Below are positions 22,800 through 34,903 of a DNA stretch of 64,000 nt, in pieces. The notes beneath the pieces were generated by a model. That model was not told the DNA's origin. It searched no databases and was given only the letters and a program-made list of their open reading frames with translations. The DNA lies in assembly GCA_947044405.1 (NCBI GenBank), contig CAMRHE010000011.1:9364001-9428000 (forward strand), in the 5' to 3' direction. A program made the translations under genes and the position numbers. Each line of letters begins with the position of its first letter. Within the stretch, counting starts at the first letter, position 1. This stretch comes from Leptodactylus fallax (Eukaryota > Chordata > Amphibia > Anura > Leptodactylidae).

Positions 22800-23310
22800 C
22801 ATCACTCTATAAAATACAATTCTAGTATGCATAATGGTACACATGTACATAAGAAAACACATATAGATATTCATTTATATGCTGTATATACTTACACATA
22901 TACCATATATTCACACACTTACATTCATATACACACACACACACAACCTGTCTACAAACATACAGTACTCGCAGTATATAAGACACATACTGTAAACAAA
23001 TATACACATATATACATATTAAATATACATATTTTACCCCAAAAATACACTTACATTTGGCTGAATTGCTGGGTGCAATGTAAATGTAGGAAGCTCAAGT
23101 GCAGCTCTAAGTCTGGCAGTAGTGAAGCGCTTACATTGCACAGGACTTCTCCCCTCACACACACTCCGATCAGATGAATGAGTCACTGCTTGTGAGGAGG
23201 AGAAGGAGGGCTGGCACAGGATGTTGCTAAGTGCTGGGAAGCCTTACAAGCTGCGATCAGCAGACTGCATCTGGTTTCTCTACTGCTGATTGTTAGTTCT
23301 AATAGTAGGA
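22800..23310. other. Simple-repeat-rich and unique sequence
   Basis: 22840-23040 is rich in CACA/TATA (ACATACAC, ACACACACAC). The rest shows no recognisable feature. Confidence 0.5.
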
Positions 23311-23315
23311 AAAGT

Positions 23316-23370
23316 ATGGGGGCCCTGGGCAATTGACCAGTCTGCCCCCCACCCCCCAATGATGACCCTG
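23316..23370 (+). mobile_element. Right end of a hAT-like element
   Basis: GGGCCCTGGGCAATTGACCA ... GATGACCCTG matches the right terminus of the element at 51722-54812 (GGGCCCTGGGCAATTGCCCA ... GCCGGCCCTG). No left partner was found nearby, so it is a fragment. It directly abuts the TTAA-type remnant that follows. Confidence 0.6.
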
Positions 23371-23375
23371 CTTAT

Positions 23376-23836
23376 CCAGTTCCAGATGGCCCATAGTGTA
23401 TATACGTCTGGAAGGTGGTTGTCTAGTTCTGCAAGGACGTACTGGTATGTCCAAGCAGAACTCAGCAATTGCGCAAAATCATGCAGCTGCTGAAATGGGG
23501 AGCCAGCTGTAACTTCAGCTGGAGCTCCCAGAGAGAAGGCAGGGAAGGTTTATTACCTTCCCTGCCTTCCTGATCGCTGTGTATAAAGCGGTCAATGAGC
23601 GCTATGGGCGCCACCATGTTGCAGCTCTCCTCTGACCCGCCGGGATCAGCGTCTGTAAGAGCTGCTGGGTCCTACAGGATCCAGATCAGCTCTGTAGTTA
23701 TGGGCAGGAGGCTGTATTCCTCCTGCAACTGGGGCTAAATGTATCAGCCCCAGTTACAAGGGAAATTAGCCTCCCCCACAAAAAAAGTGATCAGATGTCC
23801 CCAAAGGTCTATTATAACCTTATGGGAACACAATGT

Positions 23837-23868
<32 letters not shown>

Positions 23869-23979
23869 AAAATAATTTAAAAAATAAATAAAATAATATG
23901 GCAATAAAACGCCGTTATTAAAGGTTATAGTCCCACCCCGACGACACCATACAAAATAAAAATTACCATAACGAAGAGT
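23376..23979 (+). mobile_element. piggyBac-like remnant, same subfamily as 9661-10574
   Basis: Sequence from CAGTTCCAGATGGCCCATAG through the GGTTGTCTAGTTCTGCAAGG block to ACGACACCATACAAAATAAA follows 9661-10270 closely. The left TTAA is mutated to TTAT, and similarity ends at about 23979. No right terminus is present. Confidence 0.7.
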
Positions 23980-24004
23980 ATCTGCAATCAAAGAAATAAA
24001 GTCT

Positions 24005-24834
24005 GATACATGACCAGATGGGAGGAGGACCTAGGTCAAACGATCACTTTAGGTCAATGGTAGGTGGTCTGGTCCCGAGCGGCGAAGTCCTCTACGTGCA
24101 TAACTTATAGGGAGACTCAATACAAATTGCTCATGCATTGGTATCACATCCCCGCTCTCCTCCACTCCCTTAATCCTGCCATACTGCCTGTGTGTTGGCG
24201 GTGCCTTTTGAGTCATGGTTCTCTATATCATATATTTTGGACCTGCCTGCTCATATTGGGTTTCTGGAGGGAGGTCAAGGCAATAACAGATACCCTTTTC
24301 CTTCAGGGGGTCCCATTGGACCTGCTGTTTTATCTCCTCGGCCTCCCCCCTAGACACCTTGGCAAGGCATCGTCCCAGCTCTTCTTATATCTCTGTACGG
24401 CTGCAAAGACCCTTATAGCACGAAATTGGAGGACAGTGTCTCCACCGTTGGGGCCGGACTTACTTGGGAGAATGAAAAACATTCGCACTCTTGAATACCT
24501 GATGGCAAATCTTAATAACACTATGGAGGTGTTCCAGACTATCACTATGGGATACATATTGTACTCTCCAGGGCCTCTAGGTTGCTGACAGGTCGCTCCC
24601 CCCTCCCCCTACCCGTTTTTTTTTCCTTTCTGTTTTTTCCTTCTTTTAGTTTGTCTATGTCTCCCCCTGGTTTTCTTTTCTTGTATTTTGTAGGTTTTTG
24701 TTGCTTTTTTGTTATTGTCCTCTCTGGTTATTATTCCTTGCTATTTGCTGAGATGTTTGTGATTATTTCTTGATACTTCCTTTCTTATTGACAAAAATTA
24801 CAGTTTATAAAAAAAAAAAAAAAAAAAAAGAAAG
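24005..24834 (+). mobile_element. 5'-truncated L1 with poly-A and target-site duplication
   Basis: The insert is bounded by a 15-bp near-identical duplication, AAAGAAATAAAGTCT (23990-24004) and AAAGAAATAATGTCT (24835-24849). It ends with a pyrimidine-rich 3' UTR and a poly-A tail at about 24808-24829. Only the C-terminal part of ORF2 remains, a typical product of incomplete target-primed reverse transcription. Confidence 0.85.
24064..24588 (+). pseudogene. L1 ORF2 C-terminal fragment
   Basis: The frame (about 174 residues) contains YRETQYKLLMHWYHIPA, then CWRCLLSHGSLYHIFWTC, the CCHC-like knuckle of L1 ORF2, then LFLYLCTAAKTLIARNWR and RMKNIRTLEYLMANLNNT. This matches the order in the other L1 tails of the window (42779 and 33300 onwards). 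It is open to its stop but lacks endonuclease and reverse transcriptase because of 5' truncation. Confidence 0.8.
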
Positions 24835-24849
24835 AAAGAAATAATGTCT

Positions 24850-25443
24850 CGGTTCTGATATTTAAGAGCATCTGAAAGTTTCCTTTTCAGCAAGACTGCA
24901 TTACATAACTATATGACACTACCAGTAATGCAGGGGGGTGCAAAGCAGGAACATTTAAGTTTATCAGTCAGTGGCATAGAATCATAATATCATTGGGCCC
25001 CCATCACAAAAGAAAAGGAAAAAGAAAAAAAAGGGGAATAGCGGTAATAGTACAGTGGTTGTCGAGAAAGGGTTAAGGTAAGGTAATTATGAGCAAATAT
25101 TAAATGGCTACATATTCTTGCATACATGGTTATTAGGTTTGGCACCTTTTTTACATTTATATGTGAAAATCATAAACGTTTTTGGTGAAGCAAAAGAAAA
25201 TAGATTTCTTAGTAGAAATTATTACATTAATTTTGTGAGAAAATAAGTGTCATGTTTTGTAAGCTTTTTGAATAACCCTTAGATGAAATGACAAAATATG
25301 TATCAAATAACATTTGATAGCAAAAATATAAGAAATTCATGTAAAAAGTCCTCACCTTAATAGATCTGTATTATTATATGTAAAATAAGATATGAAACAT
25401 ACTTCAGCATATAAAGAGATTCAAACTTGCTGCCTACTTAATA
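24850..25443. other. Unique AT-rich sequence
   Basis: No recognisable features. Confidence 0.4.
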
Positions 25444-25445
25444 TA

Positions 25446-27013
25446 CACTGTGTTCCAAATTATTATGCAAATAACATTTTCTCATATTTTCCAAAATTAC
25501 CTATATGAATTGCAGTCATTGTAATTTTCCAGTCATCAACTATTCGAGTATAATTGAAAGGTTTTTGAACAAACTGCCTATGATAACAGTATATTTAAAA
25601 AAAAAATAAACACTCAAAATGCATGTTTTAAATTATTATGCACAGCAGAATTTGCAACCTTTTCATTTTTATTAAGAACAAAAAAATGGTCATTGTGAAA
25701 TTATAAGCATTAGCAGGTTATTACAAACTGAAATCAAACAGTTTTCAAGCCAAAACTTTATTCGAGGTGATGTTACATTTGCACATAGGACCCCTTGTTC
25801 GAAAGAAGCTTCTGAACTCTCTCGTCCATTGAATTTGTCAGTTTTTGGATGGTTTCTGCTTCAATTGTTTTGCATGAGGACAGAATACCCTCCCAGAGCT
25901 GTTGCTTAGATGTGAACTGCCTCCCGCCATCATAGAGACTCCTTTTGATGATGCTCCAGAGGTTCTCAATGGGGTTGAGGTCAGGGGAGCATGGGGCCCA
26001 CACCATAAGTTTGTCCCCTTTTATGCCCATAGCAGCCAGAGATGCAGATGTGTTATTTGCAGCATGAGACGGTGCATTATCATGCATGAAAATGATCTTT
26101 CTGCGGAATGCATGGTTCTTCTTCTTGAACCATGGCAGGAAGTGCTGTTTGAGAAACTCCACATACATTATGGAGTTCATCTTTACCCCTTCAGGGATCC
26201 TAAAGGGGCCGACAATCTCTCTCCCCATGATTCCAGCCCAAAACATTACTCCACCTCCTCCTTGTTGGCGCCGTAGCAGTGTTTGCATGGGGTGTCCATC
26301 AACAAGCCATCCTCCACTCCATCCATCTGGACCATCGAGCGTTGCACGGCACTCATCGGTGAACAAAAAGTTTTGAAGTCAGTCTTCATGTATTGTTTGG
26401 CCCACTGGAGCCGTTTCTGCTTGTGTGCAGTGGATAGAGGAGGTCGACAGGATGGCTTACGCACAGCTGCAAACCTCTGAAGGACCCTGCATCTTGTCGT
26501 TCGGGGGACGTTGGAGGCACCAGCAGCTTCAAAAACTTTGTCTGCTGCTATGACAAGGCATTTTTGAAGCTGCTCTTTTAACCTGACATAATTGCCTGTT
26601 GGAAAGAGTCCTCAATTTTACCTTATCAGCACGCACACGTGTGTGCTGTGAATCAGCTACATACTTCTTGATTGTGCGATGATCACGATGAAGTGTCTTG
26701 GCAATGTTGATTGTAGTCATGCCTTGACCTAAACACTCCACAATTTGTTGCTTCTCAGCAGCCGACACATCCTTTTTCTTTCCCATTTTGGCTGAAAATG
26801 TAGGCTGCTTAATAATGTGGGACAGCCTTCTTAAGTAGTCTTGCCTTTAATTGGACACACCTGCCAAACTAATTAGCACAGGTGTCTGCAATTGCTTTCA
26901 GTGATATAAAGATCCCTGACACACATCACCATCAATGAGTTTAACTGACAAGCAAAAAAATTCTTACCTTATCACTCCTAAACACTTTTTGCATAATAAT
27001 TTGGAACACAGTG
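25446..27013 (-). mobile_element. Complete Tc1-like element, D-E spacing 37, inactive
   Basis: The element is 1,568 bp between TA at 25444-25445 and TA at 27014-27015. Its terminal inverted repeats start CACTGTGTTCCAAATTATTA and are identical for about 26 bp. The minus-strand transposase is frameshifted. Counting from the second catalytic D to the E gives 37 residues in between, the spacing reported for the DD37E/TRT group rather than the classic DD34E. This family assignment is from recall. Confidence 0.9.
25773..26786 (-). pseudogene. Tc1-like (DD37E) transposase pseudogene
   Basis: The N-terminal helix-turn-helix region begins MGKKKDVSAAEKQQIVECLG at 26786 and includes TTINIAKTLHRDHRTIKKYV, a typical paired-like DNA-binding domain. 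A frame change lies between about 26600 and 26464, and another near 26366-26390, before the catalytic part. The catalytic triad is present as FTDE, FMHDNAPSH and [11 protein letters not shown], in the order D, D, E. The glycine-rich GGGGVMFWAGI motif lies between the first two. The C-terminus ends LLSNKGSYVQM. Tc1 transposases cut at the inverted repeats and insert at TA. With two frameshifts this copy should make no active enzyme. Confidence 0.88.
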
Positions 27014-27015
27014 TA

Positions 27016-27307
27016 TGTTTGCTTCAAGGTCAATGTTCACTGATATGAGAAGTGCCATTAATGCTTTTATAACTAGTATATATCACTGTGGGAAATCCCA
27101 TAAATCAAAATAATATCTGAAAAAAATCTCTGGGAGTATATATATTAAAATGTATTTCTTTATTGATATGCATTAAAATACACTATAGTGTCCTGAATGT
27201 AATCATCTGTTTATAAAACCACAAATATCCAAAGTGCAAAGTCTACTGTATATCTATTATTCCTATGGTGTACAATTATCTATACTATGACACCCTATAG
27301 AAATATA
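27016..27307. other. Unique AT-rich sequence
   Basis: No recognisable features. Confidence 0.35.
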
Positions 27308-27315
27308 GGTATTCC

Positions 27316-28238
27316 CAGGGGTGAACTTGGCCTCTCTGCTGCCAGAGGCGAACTATAGAAAGGTGCCCCCCCCCCAAAAAAAAAAAAAAAAAAAAAAAAA
27401 AAGATATCTTTTGGCCCCCGCATAGTATTTCACCACCTTTTATTCTTATGCCACCCCCACAGTGTATAACCCCTTTGTTATGGCCACCTCACAGTATATG
27501 ACCCCTTTCTTATGGCTCCCACAGTACATGACCTTCTTTTTTGATCCCACACAGTGTACAACCTCTTTTTATGGTCCCCACAAAGTATAAAATCCCCTTT
27601 TTTACCTCCCCCACATAGCATATGATTCCCCTTTTTATGACCCCCACACACGGTTTATGACCCCCCTTTTATCCCCCACACAGTATATGACCCCTTCTTA
27701 TAGCCCACATGCAGTTTATGATCCCCTTTTTTTACACCCCCTCATACATACACAGTTTAGAAACTTATTTTTATAGCTCACATGCCGTATATGACCCCTT
27801 TTTTACACACACACAGCACACACACACACACACACACACACCCCACACACACTGTTTAGGATCCCCCATTTTTTTACCCCCCCTACATACACAGTATATG
27901 ACCCCTCCCAGTATATGTTAGGTCACTATCAGTTGTATTATAGCAATAGTTAGTGGGCAATAATTTTTACTTACCTGTCCAGTCCACCCACTGTTGCCGC
28001 CTCCAGAGCACGCTGTAGCTGACGCTGAAGTGTCATGACATAAGTGCAGCACCACCTAGAGGCAGCAGCGGAGGGTGGCCTTGACAGGAACATGGACAGT
28101 TGAGTAAAAATTATCGGCCGCTATCTATTGCAATGACACAATAATTAGCAGCCGATTAAAAAAATGCCCCCCAGTTTATTTCATAAGGCACTGCCTGAGG
28201 CCATCGCCTCAGGTTGCCTCATGGAAGATGCACCCCTG
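27316..28238 (+). mobile_element. hAT-like element with internal array
   Basis: The 923-bp insert has the 8-bp duplication GGTATTCC (27308-27315) / GGTATTCG (28239-28246). The ends are CAGGGGTGAACTTGG and, on the other strand, CAGGGGTGCATCTTCC. Inside are a poly-A run, an array of TATGACCCCTTTTTATGG-like units (27420-27920) with a CACACA tract, and a palindromic module between TTTTTACTTACCTGTCCAGT and GGACAGTTGAGTAAAAATTA (27968-28112). No transposase is encoded. Confidence 0.75.
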
Positions 28239-28246
28239 GGTATTCG

Positions 28247-28382
28247 CCATGCATATAATTCAATATGGGGTGTGTGGTGTTAATACGCCACATGACCTGG
28301 GTAATGTCCCTCTCAGGGATCCTTATTTTAGCAGCTGCTAGCATTGTGCTCTTAGTAGCCACCAAAACAAACCCCCATATTC

Positions 28383-28419
<37 letters not shown>

Positions 28420-29383
28420 GATAATTTCCTCATTATAAATAGTTTCCTCAACATGTTTACCCCATCAGTATATTTAGAATAGTAGGAAAAATAGCCAAGG
28501 CATAAAGATATTCCACAATAAAACAAAAATAAAATAAAAAAAATGAGTAGTTGCAGTTAAAATTGTGTAATTAATGAGGTTCAGTATAACCAACTCTAGG
28601 TAATGGCCCTGGAAATGGCTGTTTATAGCTTAAACAATGGTATTTCATACATGTTTCATTGGCTGAGAAGCCAGTAACTTCATCGTAATAATCTGGCTAC
28701 TATGAATAAATAACATCCATTTGGTATCACACAACATGCATATTGAATGGTTTTTCATTAGTAGAAACTGGGGTGTTTAGAAGATGGGGCACTTAATACC
28801 AATAAGGGTCAAATGTATATATTTGAAGAAAGAATATCTATCTAGCAATAGAGAGTTCAATGGACACATGCCTCTAGGACATGCCCCATTTAAACGGTCA
28901 ATTCATCATATACCTTGCCATGAGGGGCGAGGAAATAAAGTCCTCCAAAATATAGGGTATATGTATATTGCTTTGACCCCCCTTGATGATGGATTGTGTA
29001 ATTAATGAGGTTCAGTATATCCAACTCTAGGTAATGACCATTTAAGAAATGGCTGTTTATAGTTCGCTTACATACTTGCTGGGCATCTTGTAACGTAGGA
29101 AACTGTGCATGTCATCAAGGGCGTGTCTAGGATGTGCCGAATGTTTGGCCATTAGGAGCAATGGGGCTTGTTGCTGAGGCGGAGTTATTCGCTATATATA
29201 TATCCAGGAGCTGCCACAGTCTGTGGCGCTCCATTCTGAGTCCTGGCGTCTACCATCTAGACCCTGGGAAATGCAGTTTTAACTGCAACTCCATTTTTTT
29301 TTTTTTGTTTATTGGGAAATACCTGTATGTCTTTGTTATTACAAATCATTGAGAAATACAAAAAAAAAAAAAAAAAAAAAAAA
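28247..29383 (+). other. Unassigned stretch ending in a poly-A tract, with a 67-bp direct repeat
   Basis: The block ATTGTGTAATTAATGAGGTT ... GGCTGTTTATAG occurs at 28562-28628 and 28993-29062. A (TA)n tract runs at 28389-28416. A poly-A tract at 29360-29383 preceded by TTATTGGGAAATACCTGTAT resembles an L1-type 3' UTR end, so the last part may be a retrotransposed tail. I could not assign the rest. Confidence 0.4.
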
Positions 29384-29637
29384 TTCTCATTTCCATATGC
29401 CTTAAAAATATAAGTGTTATGAACACAAATTCATTATCAATGGCACCATAACCTATTAAATAACAGGTAACTAATAAAGTCGGAATAAACCTTAACAATA
29501 CATTTTACTTGGAGGTGGCACTTAGCAGTCAAACGGAGTTGAGCTGACATTTACAGCGACTTCCACAGTGACGTTTTGGGAAATAACTATCTCCACTACA
29601 GTGGAAAGTCATGCAGAACACCTTAGGATGCCTAATG

Positions 29638-30600
29638 AAAAAAAAAAAGCCTGCTACGAAACCTCGCAAATTACTTGACTTTTACTTTCCTCATGGTGCT
29701 GACCGGCTCCAAGATGGCACCGAATGGCCCCAGGATGGCGCCGGGACACGCTCATCTTCAGTATCCAGAACCTCCACATCGCCTCAGCGCTCTCCAGGAA
29801 AAGATGCCACCTTATCTCTACCATGATATTCCTCTTCGGCTCCGTCAATACATCAAATCCTGTGGATACGGGTGAAGATGGCAGACAAACATCTCCGCGC
29901 CATGGGAGTGATGATTCTCCCTCTCCCTCCACACCAATCTCCTCTATGACTGTGAACACAGCTAAACAGAAACCTCACATGCAAGAGGATCAACAGAATG
30001 ATTTAGAGGTGAGATCTTCCTTTTATATTTCTTACTCTCAATTTGACTTTTTGGCAGATCTACCTTCCTCTGATAACTTACATAAAAGCTGATATGTCTC
30101 TGATGGTACGGCCACTAGACCATCAAGAATTAAAAGGAAGAACACACCATATTGAAACTACAATGGCCAACTTTGCCTTCTCACACAACAATCTTATAGA
30201 CGCTCATTACGATATGGAGAAAGATATCACATTTTTGAAAGCAAAAGTCGCAGACCTAGAAGATAGGTCACACAGGAATAATGTACAATTCTGATGCAAC
30301 CTAGAAACAGTTTGCTCATCTCTAGACCTGGACATTGATAGAGCCCGCAGGGCCCCCAGACCATCTCATCTTGAAGAAACTGGCCTAGGATGTCCAGCCA
30401 GAACATTTACCAGATAAAAGAAAGAATTATTCTGGAGTCCTGAAATTGGAATGCCCCCCAGCCGTACAGCAGACCATCTTTCTGACTCCTGCAGATAAAC
30501 ACCCATATGGTTAAAACATGGAGGAAGGCCGTGACTCATTCACAAATAATACCACCCTGAGGGGGACCAAAAGCCCACGTCCTATGGATCCTTGGTTCCG
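29638..30600 (+). pseudogene. L1 ORF1 pseudogene
   Basis: The frame opens MKKKKPATKPRKLLDFYFPH, matching the basic, K-L-x-x-F start of Tx1-like L1 ORF1 proteins, and continues through a proline/serine-rich segment. After frame changes, a coiled-coil-like part (VRPLDHQELKGRTHHIETTM ... ITFLKAKVADLEDRSHRNNV) at 30100-30290 matches the trimerisation helix and the conserved EDRSRRNN junction to the RRM. The rest is broken by stops. Confidence 0.7.
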
Positions 30601-30654
30601 AGCTTCGGCGGACCATCTTTGGACTTATTATTTTTTAGTTATTTTCCCCTCAAA

Positions 30655-31340
30655 ATGGTGTTTAAAATTGCTTTGAGAAATGTGAGAGGATTGAACTCCC
30701 CTCAAAAGAGAGCAAACCTGTGGTCAGAGCAAAAGATTTAGGTTGTGTTATTTTTGCAGTACAAGAAACACATTTATTAGCTAATGATGCTGTCCGAATT
30801 GGCCATCCTTTTTTTCCTTACATTTACCATGCACATCATATAGTTAAAAGCAGAAGTGTGCTAATCTCAGTTAGAGATTCAGTAGCCTTTCAACTTTTGT
30901 TTAAAACTACCGACCCCAAAGGCCGCTATGTTATATTAGTTTGCCTTATTAATAATGTAAAATATACCTTAATTTCTGCATATATTCTGAAAAGGGCAAG
31001 ATCCTTTAAAAAAAAAAAAAAAAAAAACTCGAGTGTAGTCAATAAACATAAACAGAGTTATTTACTCTTGATGGGGGACTTTAATATAACTCCTGACCCC
31101 TCGGGTGACACCACCTTTGGATTGCCTTATAGGCCCATCTCTTTAAATCAAATCCTATGGGAACAGGAAATATATGATGTATGGAGGATGCACCATAATA
31201 CTGAAAGAGATTATACTTTTCCTTGAAAGTGAATAACAGTTATTCACGCATAGACCTCTTTATAGTAGATTCTTATCTGCTACCCTCAGCTACCAACTCT
31301 GAAGTCCACATGGTCGGACTATGGTGCCATAACTCTAACT
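30655..31340 (+). pseudogene. L1 ORF2 endonuclease remnant
   Basis: It starts near MVFKIALRNVRGLNSPQKRA, the usual L1 endonuclease N-terminus. VQETHL (catalytic E) and LMGDFNITPD (GDFN motif) follow. Near 31230-31330 the frames give HSRIDLFIVDS and SDYGA. The SDH catalytic histidine of AP-type endonucleases is therefore replaced by tyrosine. A frameshift at about 30720 and an A-run at 31008-31026 break the reading frame. Confidence 0.75.
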
Positions 31341-32910
31341 CTGTCTGAAAAATACAGTTAACGTCAATCATTTTTCTGGAGAAACAACGCATTTCTCATG
31401 TCTCAGCCTAAGTATAAAGCTTTGTTGGAGAATGATTTGAGGGAATTTTTTTCAATTAAACCCTCCATCTATGCCTCAACCTACTACTCTATTGAATGCC
31501 CATAAGGCTTTTATCAGTGGTACTTTTATCAGGTTAGGTCACATTGATAAGAAAAATAGGACAGCAGCTATGTCCCAATTGCTTCAAGCTATCAAAACAC
31601 TTGATGTGGAGAATAAATGGAGCCGCTCTCCTGCTAGAACGAATTGACTGGTTGAATTACAGTACGTCATCAACTTATTGCTTGCTTATTGCATAAAAAT
31701 GAGAGAAACCTTAAAATGGTTAAAGCAACTTATTATTCACAATTCAAAAAAGCTAGCAAACTAGAAAAGGCTTAAGAAAAAACAAACTAAAACCAGAATC
31801 CCTTATCTAGTTAATCCTAAAGGTAATGGTAAAAAATATACGACCCTAAGGGCATTGCTGATATCTTTAGAAGTTTTTGTGAAAAAACTTTATAACTTGG
31901 TCGCAGACCCCTGACACTGCAACCTTCACAAGACGATATCCAATGCTTTTTGTCAGCAGTTAACCTACACAAATTTACCAATGCCCAATTAACAACTTTA
32001 AATGCCCCAATCTCTACTCAAGAGATTTTAACCCCTTTCAGCTCTTCGCCGTACTATTACATCGTGCTGAGAGTATAGTTAACTCTCAGCGCTGCAATAG
32101 TACGGTGCTCTAATGCCGTGGGCACAGAGGCTCTGCATACTGCATTAATTCCGGCACTTGGACCCGCCTCTGGAGTCGAAAGATACTCTAACTCCAATGA
32201 ATCGTCCCCCCCGTCGCCCCTCGGACCCCCGTGAAGAGATTGTGGGTTCTGAGGGGTTGCTATGGCAGCTAGGAGGTTGGGCCTTGGCCTCCTGACTGCC
32301 TATGCATAGTTCCAATAGGAACTTCTGTGCGATGTTCTGCAATACTGAGATCCCAGCTTTAAGTCACCTTGTGGGGCATGTAAAAATAAATAAATAAAAT
32401 AATAAAAAGTTTAAAAAATCACACCTTTATAATTAAAAAAATATAATGTAAACAAAAAATAAACAAACATGTTCGGTATCCCCACATGTGTATAAGTCCC
32501 CACTATCCAAAAATAGCGTTAATTATCCTTTATGGTGAAAGCCGTAAAAAAAAGTGACATTTTATTTGTAGAAGCGGTAAAACGGAATAACAACTATAAA
32601 TATGGTATCGCCGTAATCGTAATGGCCCACCAGACAAAGCTGTCATGTCATTTTTAATGCAGAGTAAACACCCTAAAAACAAAATGCAAAAAATTTTTGA
32701 TAGAATTGTGTATTATTTCACATGGACCACCAAAAAACTTAAATAAAAGCTAATCAAAACATTATACAGTATGTACACCAAAATGGTGGCAAATGAAAGT
32801 ACAACTTGTCTCACAAAGAATAAGCCCTAGCATAGCTAGGTTGACAGAAAAATAAAAAAAGTTATGAATTTTGGAAGACGGGGAGGGAAAATATGAAAAA
32901 GTTGCCGAGC

Positions 32911-33762
32911 GGGCCTTTTTCGGTACGCTGACATCATTGATTATAGGACCCGGGTTCTTTTACCATTTGCTGATCTCCAGTCCGGATTTGGCCTGCCCCG
33001 GTCCAGTGAGTTCACGTATATACAGGTCTCCCATCTGGCCTCCTCTATTTTTCAAGGCCCCACAGCACCCATCCCTACGCTTTTTGAGAAACTCTGTAAA
33101 ACGGGTGTTGGGACAACAGGGCTTATTTCTGATATATACCGCCTTCTTTCGAATCCCACCCAAGATGTTTTGCCCCAACATACTTATATGTCACAGTGAG
33201 AGACCTATTTGGGGACACCCATCTCGAGTAACGATTGGTCCCTCATATGGAGTAGAGCGCCCAGGACTTCTAGATGTGTTACACAAAAAGAAAATATTTT
33301 TAAAATGTTTATTGGTATCATACCCCAGCTGCACTTCACTCTTTTGACAAGAATGTCCTGGACTGCTGCTGGCGGTGTGGCACCCACCCCGCACATATTT
33401 TCCATCTCTTTTGGAACTGCCCCCTGCTCCAGCCTTATTGGCGCCAGGTCCGGGGTCTCCTGGAAGGGGTCCTGGGTGTTAGCCTTCCCCTGTCCCCTAG
33501 GACTTACCTTCTCAACCTCCCCCCCACTTATGTTTTGCGCAGGCCCGCTCTCCAACTCCTGTTGCTCCTCCTTACCTCCGCTAGATGTCTGATTGCTAAA
33601 CACTGGCGGTATCCGGCCCCCCCGGCCCTGGAGGAGTTATACGCTAGGATAAAAGATGCGCGCTCCCTGGAGTACCTGACGGCCCTTCTTAATAATGAGG
33701 AGGAGAGGTTGTGCCTGATTTGGAAACCATGGGATGAGTTTTGGGCGGTCCGGCCTCTCTGA
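32911..33762 (+). pseudogene. L1 ORF2 C-terminal fragment
   Basis: Across two or three frames it encodes the end of Tx1-like ORF2. Blocks include PFLRNSVKRVLGQQG-like sequence, the CCHC knuckle (CWRCGTHPAHIFHLFWNCPL at about 33368-33427), RPALQLLLLLLTSARCLIAK and RIKDARSLEYLTALLNNEEE. The final block up to 33762 is open. Frame changes near 33300 and 33540 make it non-coding. Confidence 0.8.
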
Positions 33763-34038
33763 TCCGGCTGCTGTGTGGCCCCTTACTTCCTGGATGTCCT
33801 TCTGTCACCCTTCTGTCCTCCTGTCTTGTCTGCCCCTGTTTGTTGTCGGATTCCTTGGCCTTTATGGGGCCATTTCTGGCCAGTTTGTTTAAAGCCTTGT
33901 AATTTATTGAGAATGCTGAGCAATCCTCGTCTGTCCTATGTTTGTTACCTTCAGTTACCTTATTTTTCTTGTATATTGTTATTCTCTCTGTATGACAAAA
34001 ACTTTTTAAAATAAACAGTTGAAAAAAAAAAAAAAAAA
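32911..34038 (+). mobile_element. 5'-truncated L1 nested in the piggyBac-like element
   Basis: A perfect 16-bp target-site duplication, GAAAAAGTTGCCGAGC, lies at 32895-32910 and 34039-34054. The insert contains ORF2 C-terminal sequence, a 3' UTR and a poly-A tail (34022-34038). It is the youngest layer of a three-level nest. Confidence 0.92.
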
Positions 34039-34092
34039 GAAAAAGTTGCCGAGCATTAACGTACAAACTACCCTGCGTCCTTAAAAGGTTAA

Positions 34093-34900
34093 CGGCTATT
34101 AAATCCCTGCCAGTTAATACATTTCCGGGTCCAGATAGACTTATAAACGAATATTATAAAAGGTTTGCATCTCTCCTAACTGACCCGTTATGCTGTGGTC
34201 ACATTGCCAAAACCAGGCAAGGCTCCTGACTCTCCCCAAAACTTTCAGGTTATTTCTTTACTTAATAATGATTTGAAAATCTATGCTAAAATCATAGCCA
34301 CTAGATTTACAACTTGCCATCCCAATTTAATAAGAAATGACCAGGTGGGCTTTGTTAAAGGCCGTCAATCCTTTGATAACTGTAGACGGATTCTAAATAT
34401 TGTCCACTATCTGCTAGGAGAGAGGCGGTAATATTGGTATTGGAAGCCGAGAACCTTTCGACCGTATAAATTGGTTGTATGCCTTTTGAGAGCTTGGGGA
34501 GATGGGTTTCTCTGAAAATATGAGAGCTATAATGGCTTTATATTCCTTCCCTTCAGCTAAAGTGTTCACAAATGGCACCCTTTCGAAAGAATTTAGTCTC
34601 ACCAATGTTACTTATGAATGTTGCCAACTCCACTAATATTTATTCTGTCTATGGAACCATTGGCACAATCATTACGAAATAATTCCTGTATCAATGGTAT
34701 TTCAATAGGTGATCACTCTCATCTCATTACTCTGTATGCTGATGATATCATACTCACAATTTCAACTCTTCAGCAGTACCTCCCTTGGATAAAGTATTCC
34801 ATAGCATGTTTCAGACTTTTATCATAATATAAACCGAATATGTCAAAATCCCAGGCTCTCCCATTTAATATCTCCTCACACATCCTTAGTTCTCTGCAAT
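34093..34900 (+). pseudogene. L1 ORF2 reverse transcriptase remnant
   Basis: The frames contain KPGKAPDSPQNFQVISLLNN, KIYAKIIATRF, NDQVGFVKGRQSFDN, and at about 34735-34770 LYADDIILT, the intact catalytic YADD box. The first catalytic aspartate block has decayed (EAENLSTV instead of DAEKAFDR) and the GTRQGCPLSP motif is lost. It continues after the MITE at 35190 as KIKYLGIQVTSSFK. Confidence 0.8.
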
Positions 34901-34903
34901 CTA

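Larger units (their letters stand above)
32032..34088 (+). mobile_element. piggyBac-like element inserted in L1 and itself carrying an L1
   Basis: TTAA duplicates lie at 32028-32031 and 34089-34092. Without the insert and one TTAA, the L1 frame reads straight across as ...STQEI-LTAIKSLPVN..., a conserved L1 stretch, which is strong proof of the insertion. The ends are CCCCTTTCAGCTC and, on the other strand, CCTTTTAAGGACG. The interior is related to 6859-8020. No transposase is encoded. The element was later split by the L1 at 32911-34038. Confidence 0.85.

Noticed and set aside
22822..23177. Frames rich in YTH/HTH residues
   Set aside because: Translation of a CACA/TATA simple repeat.
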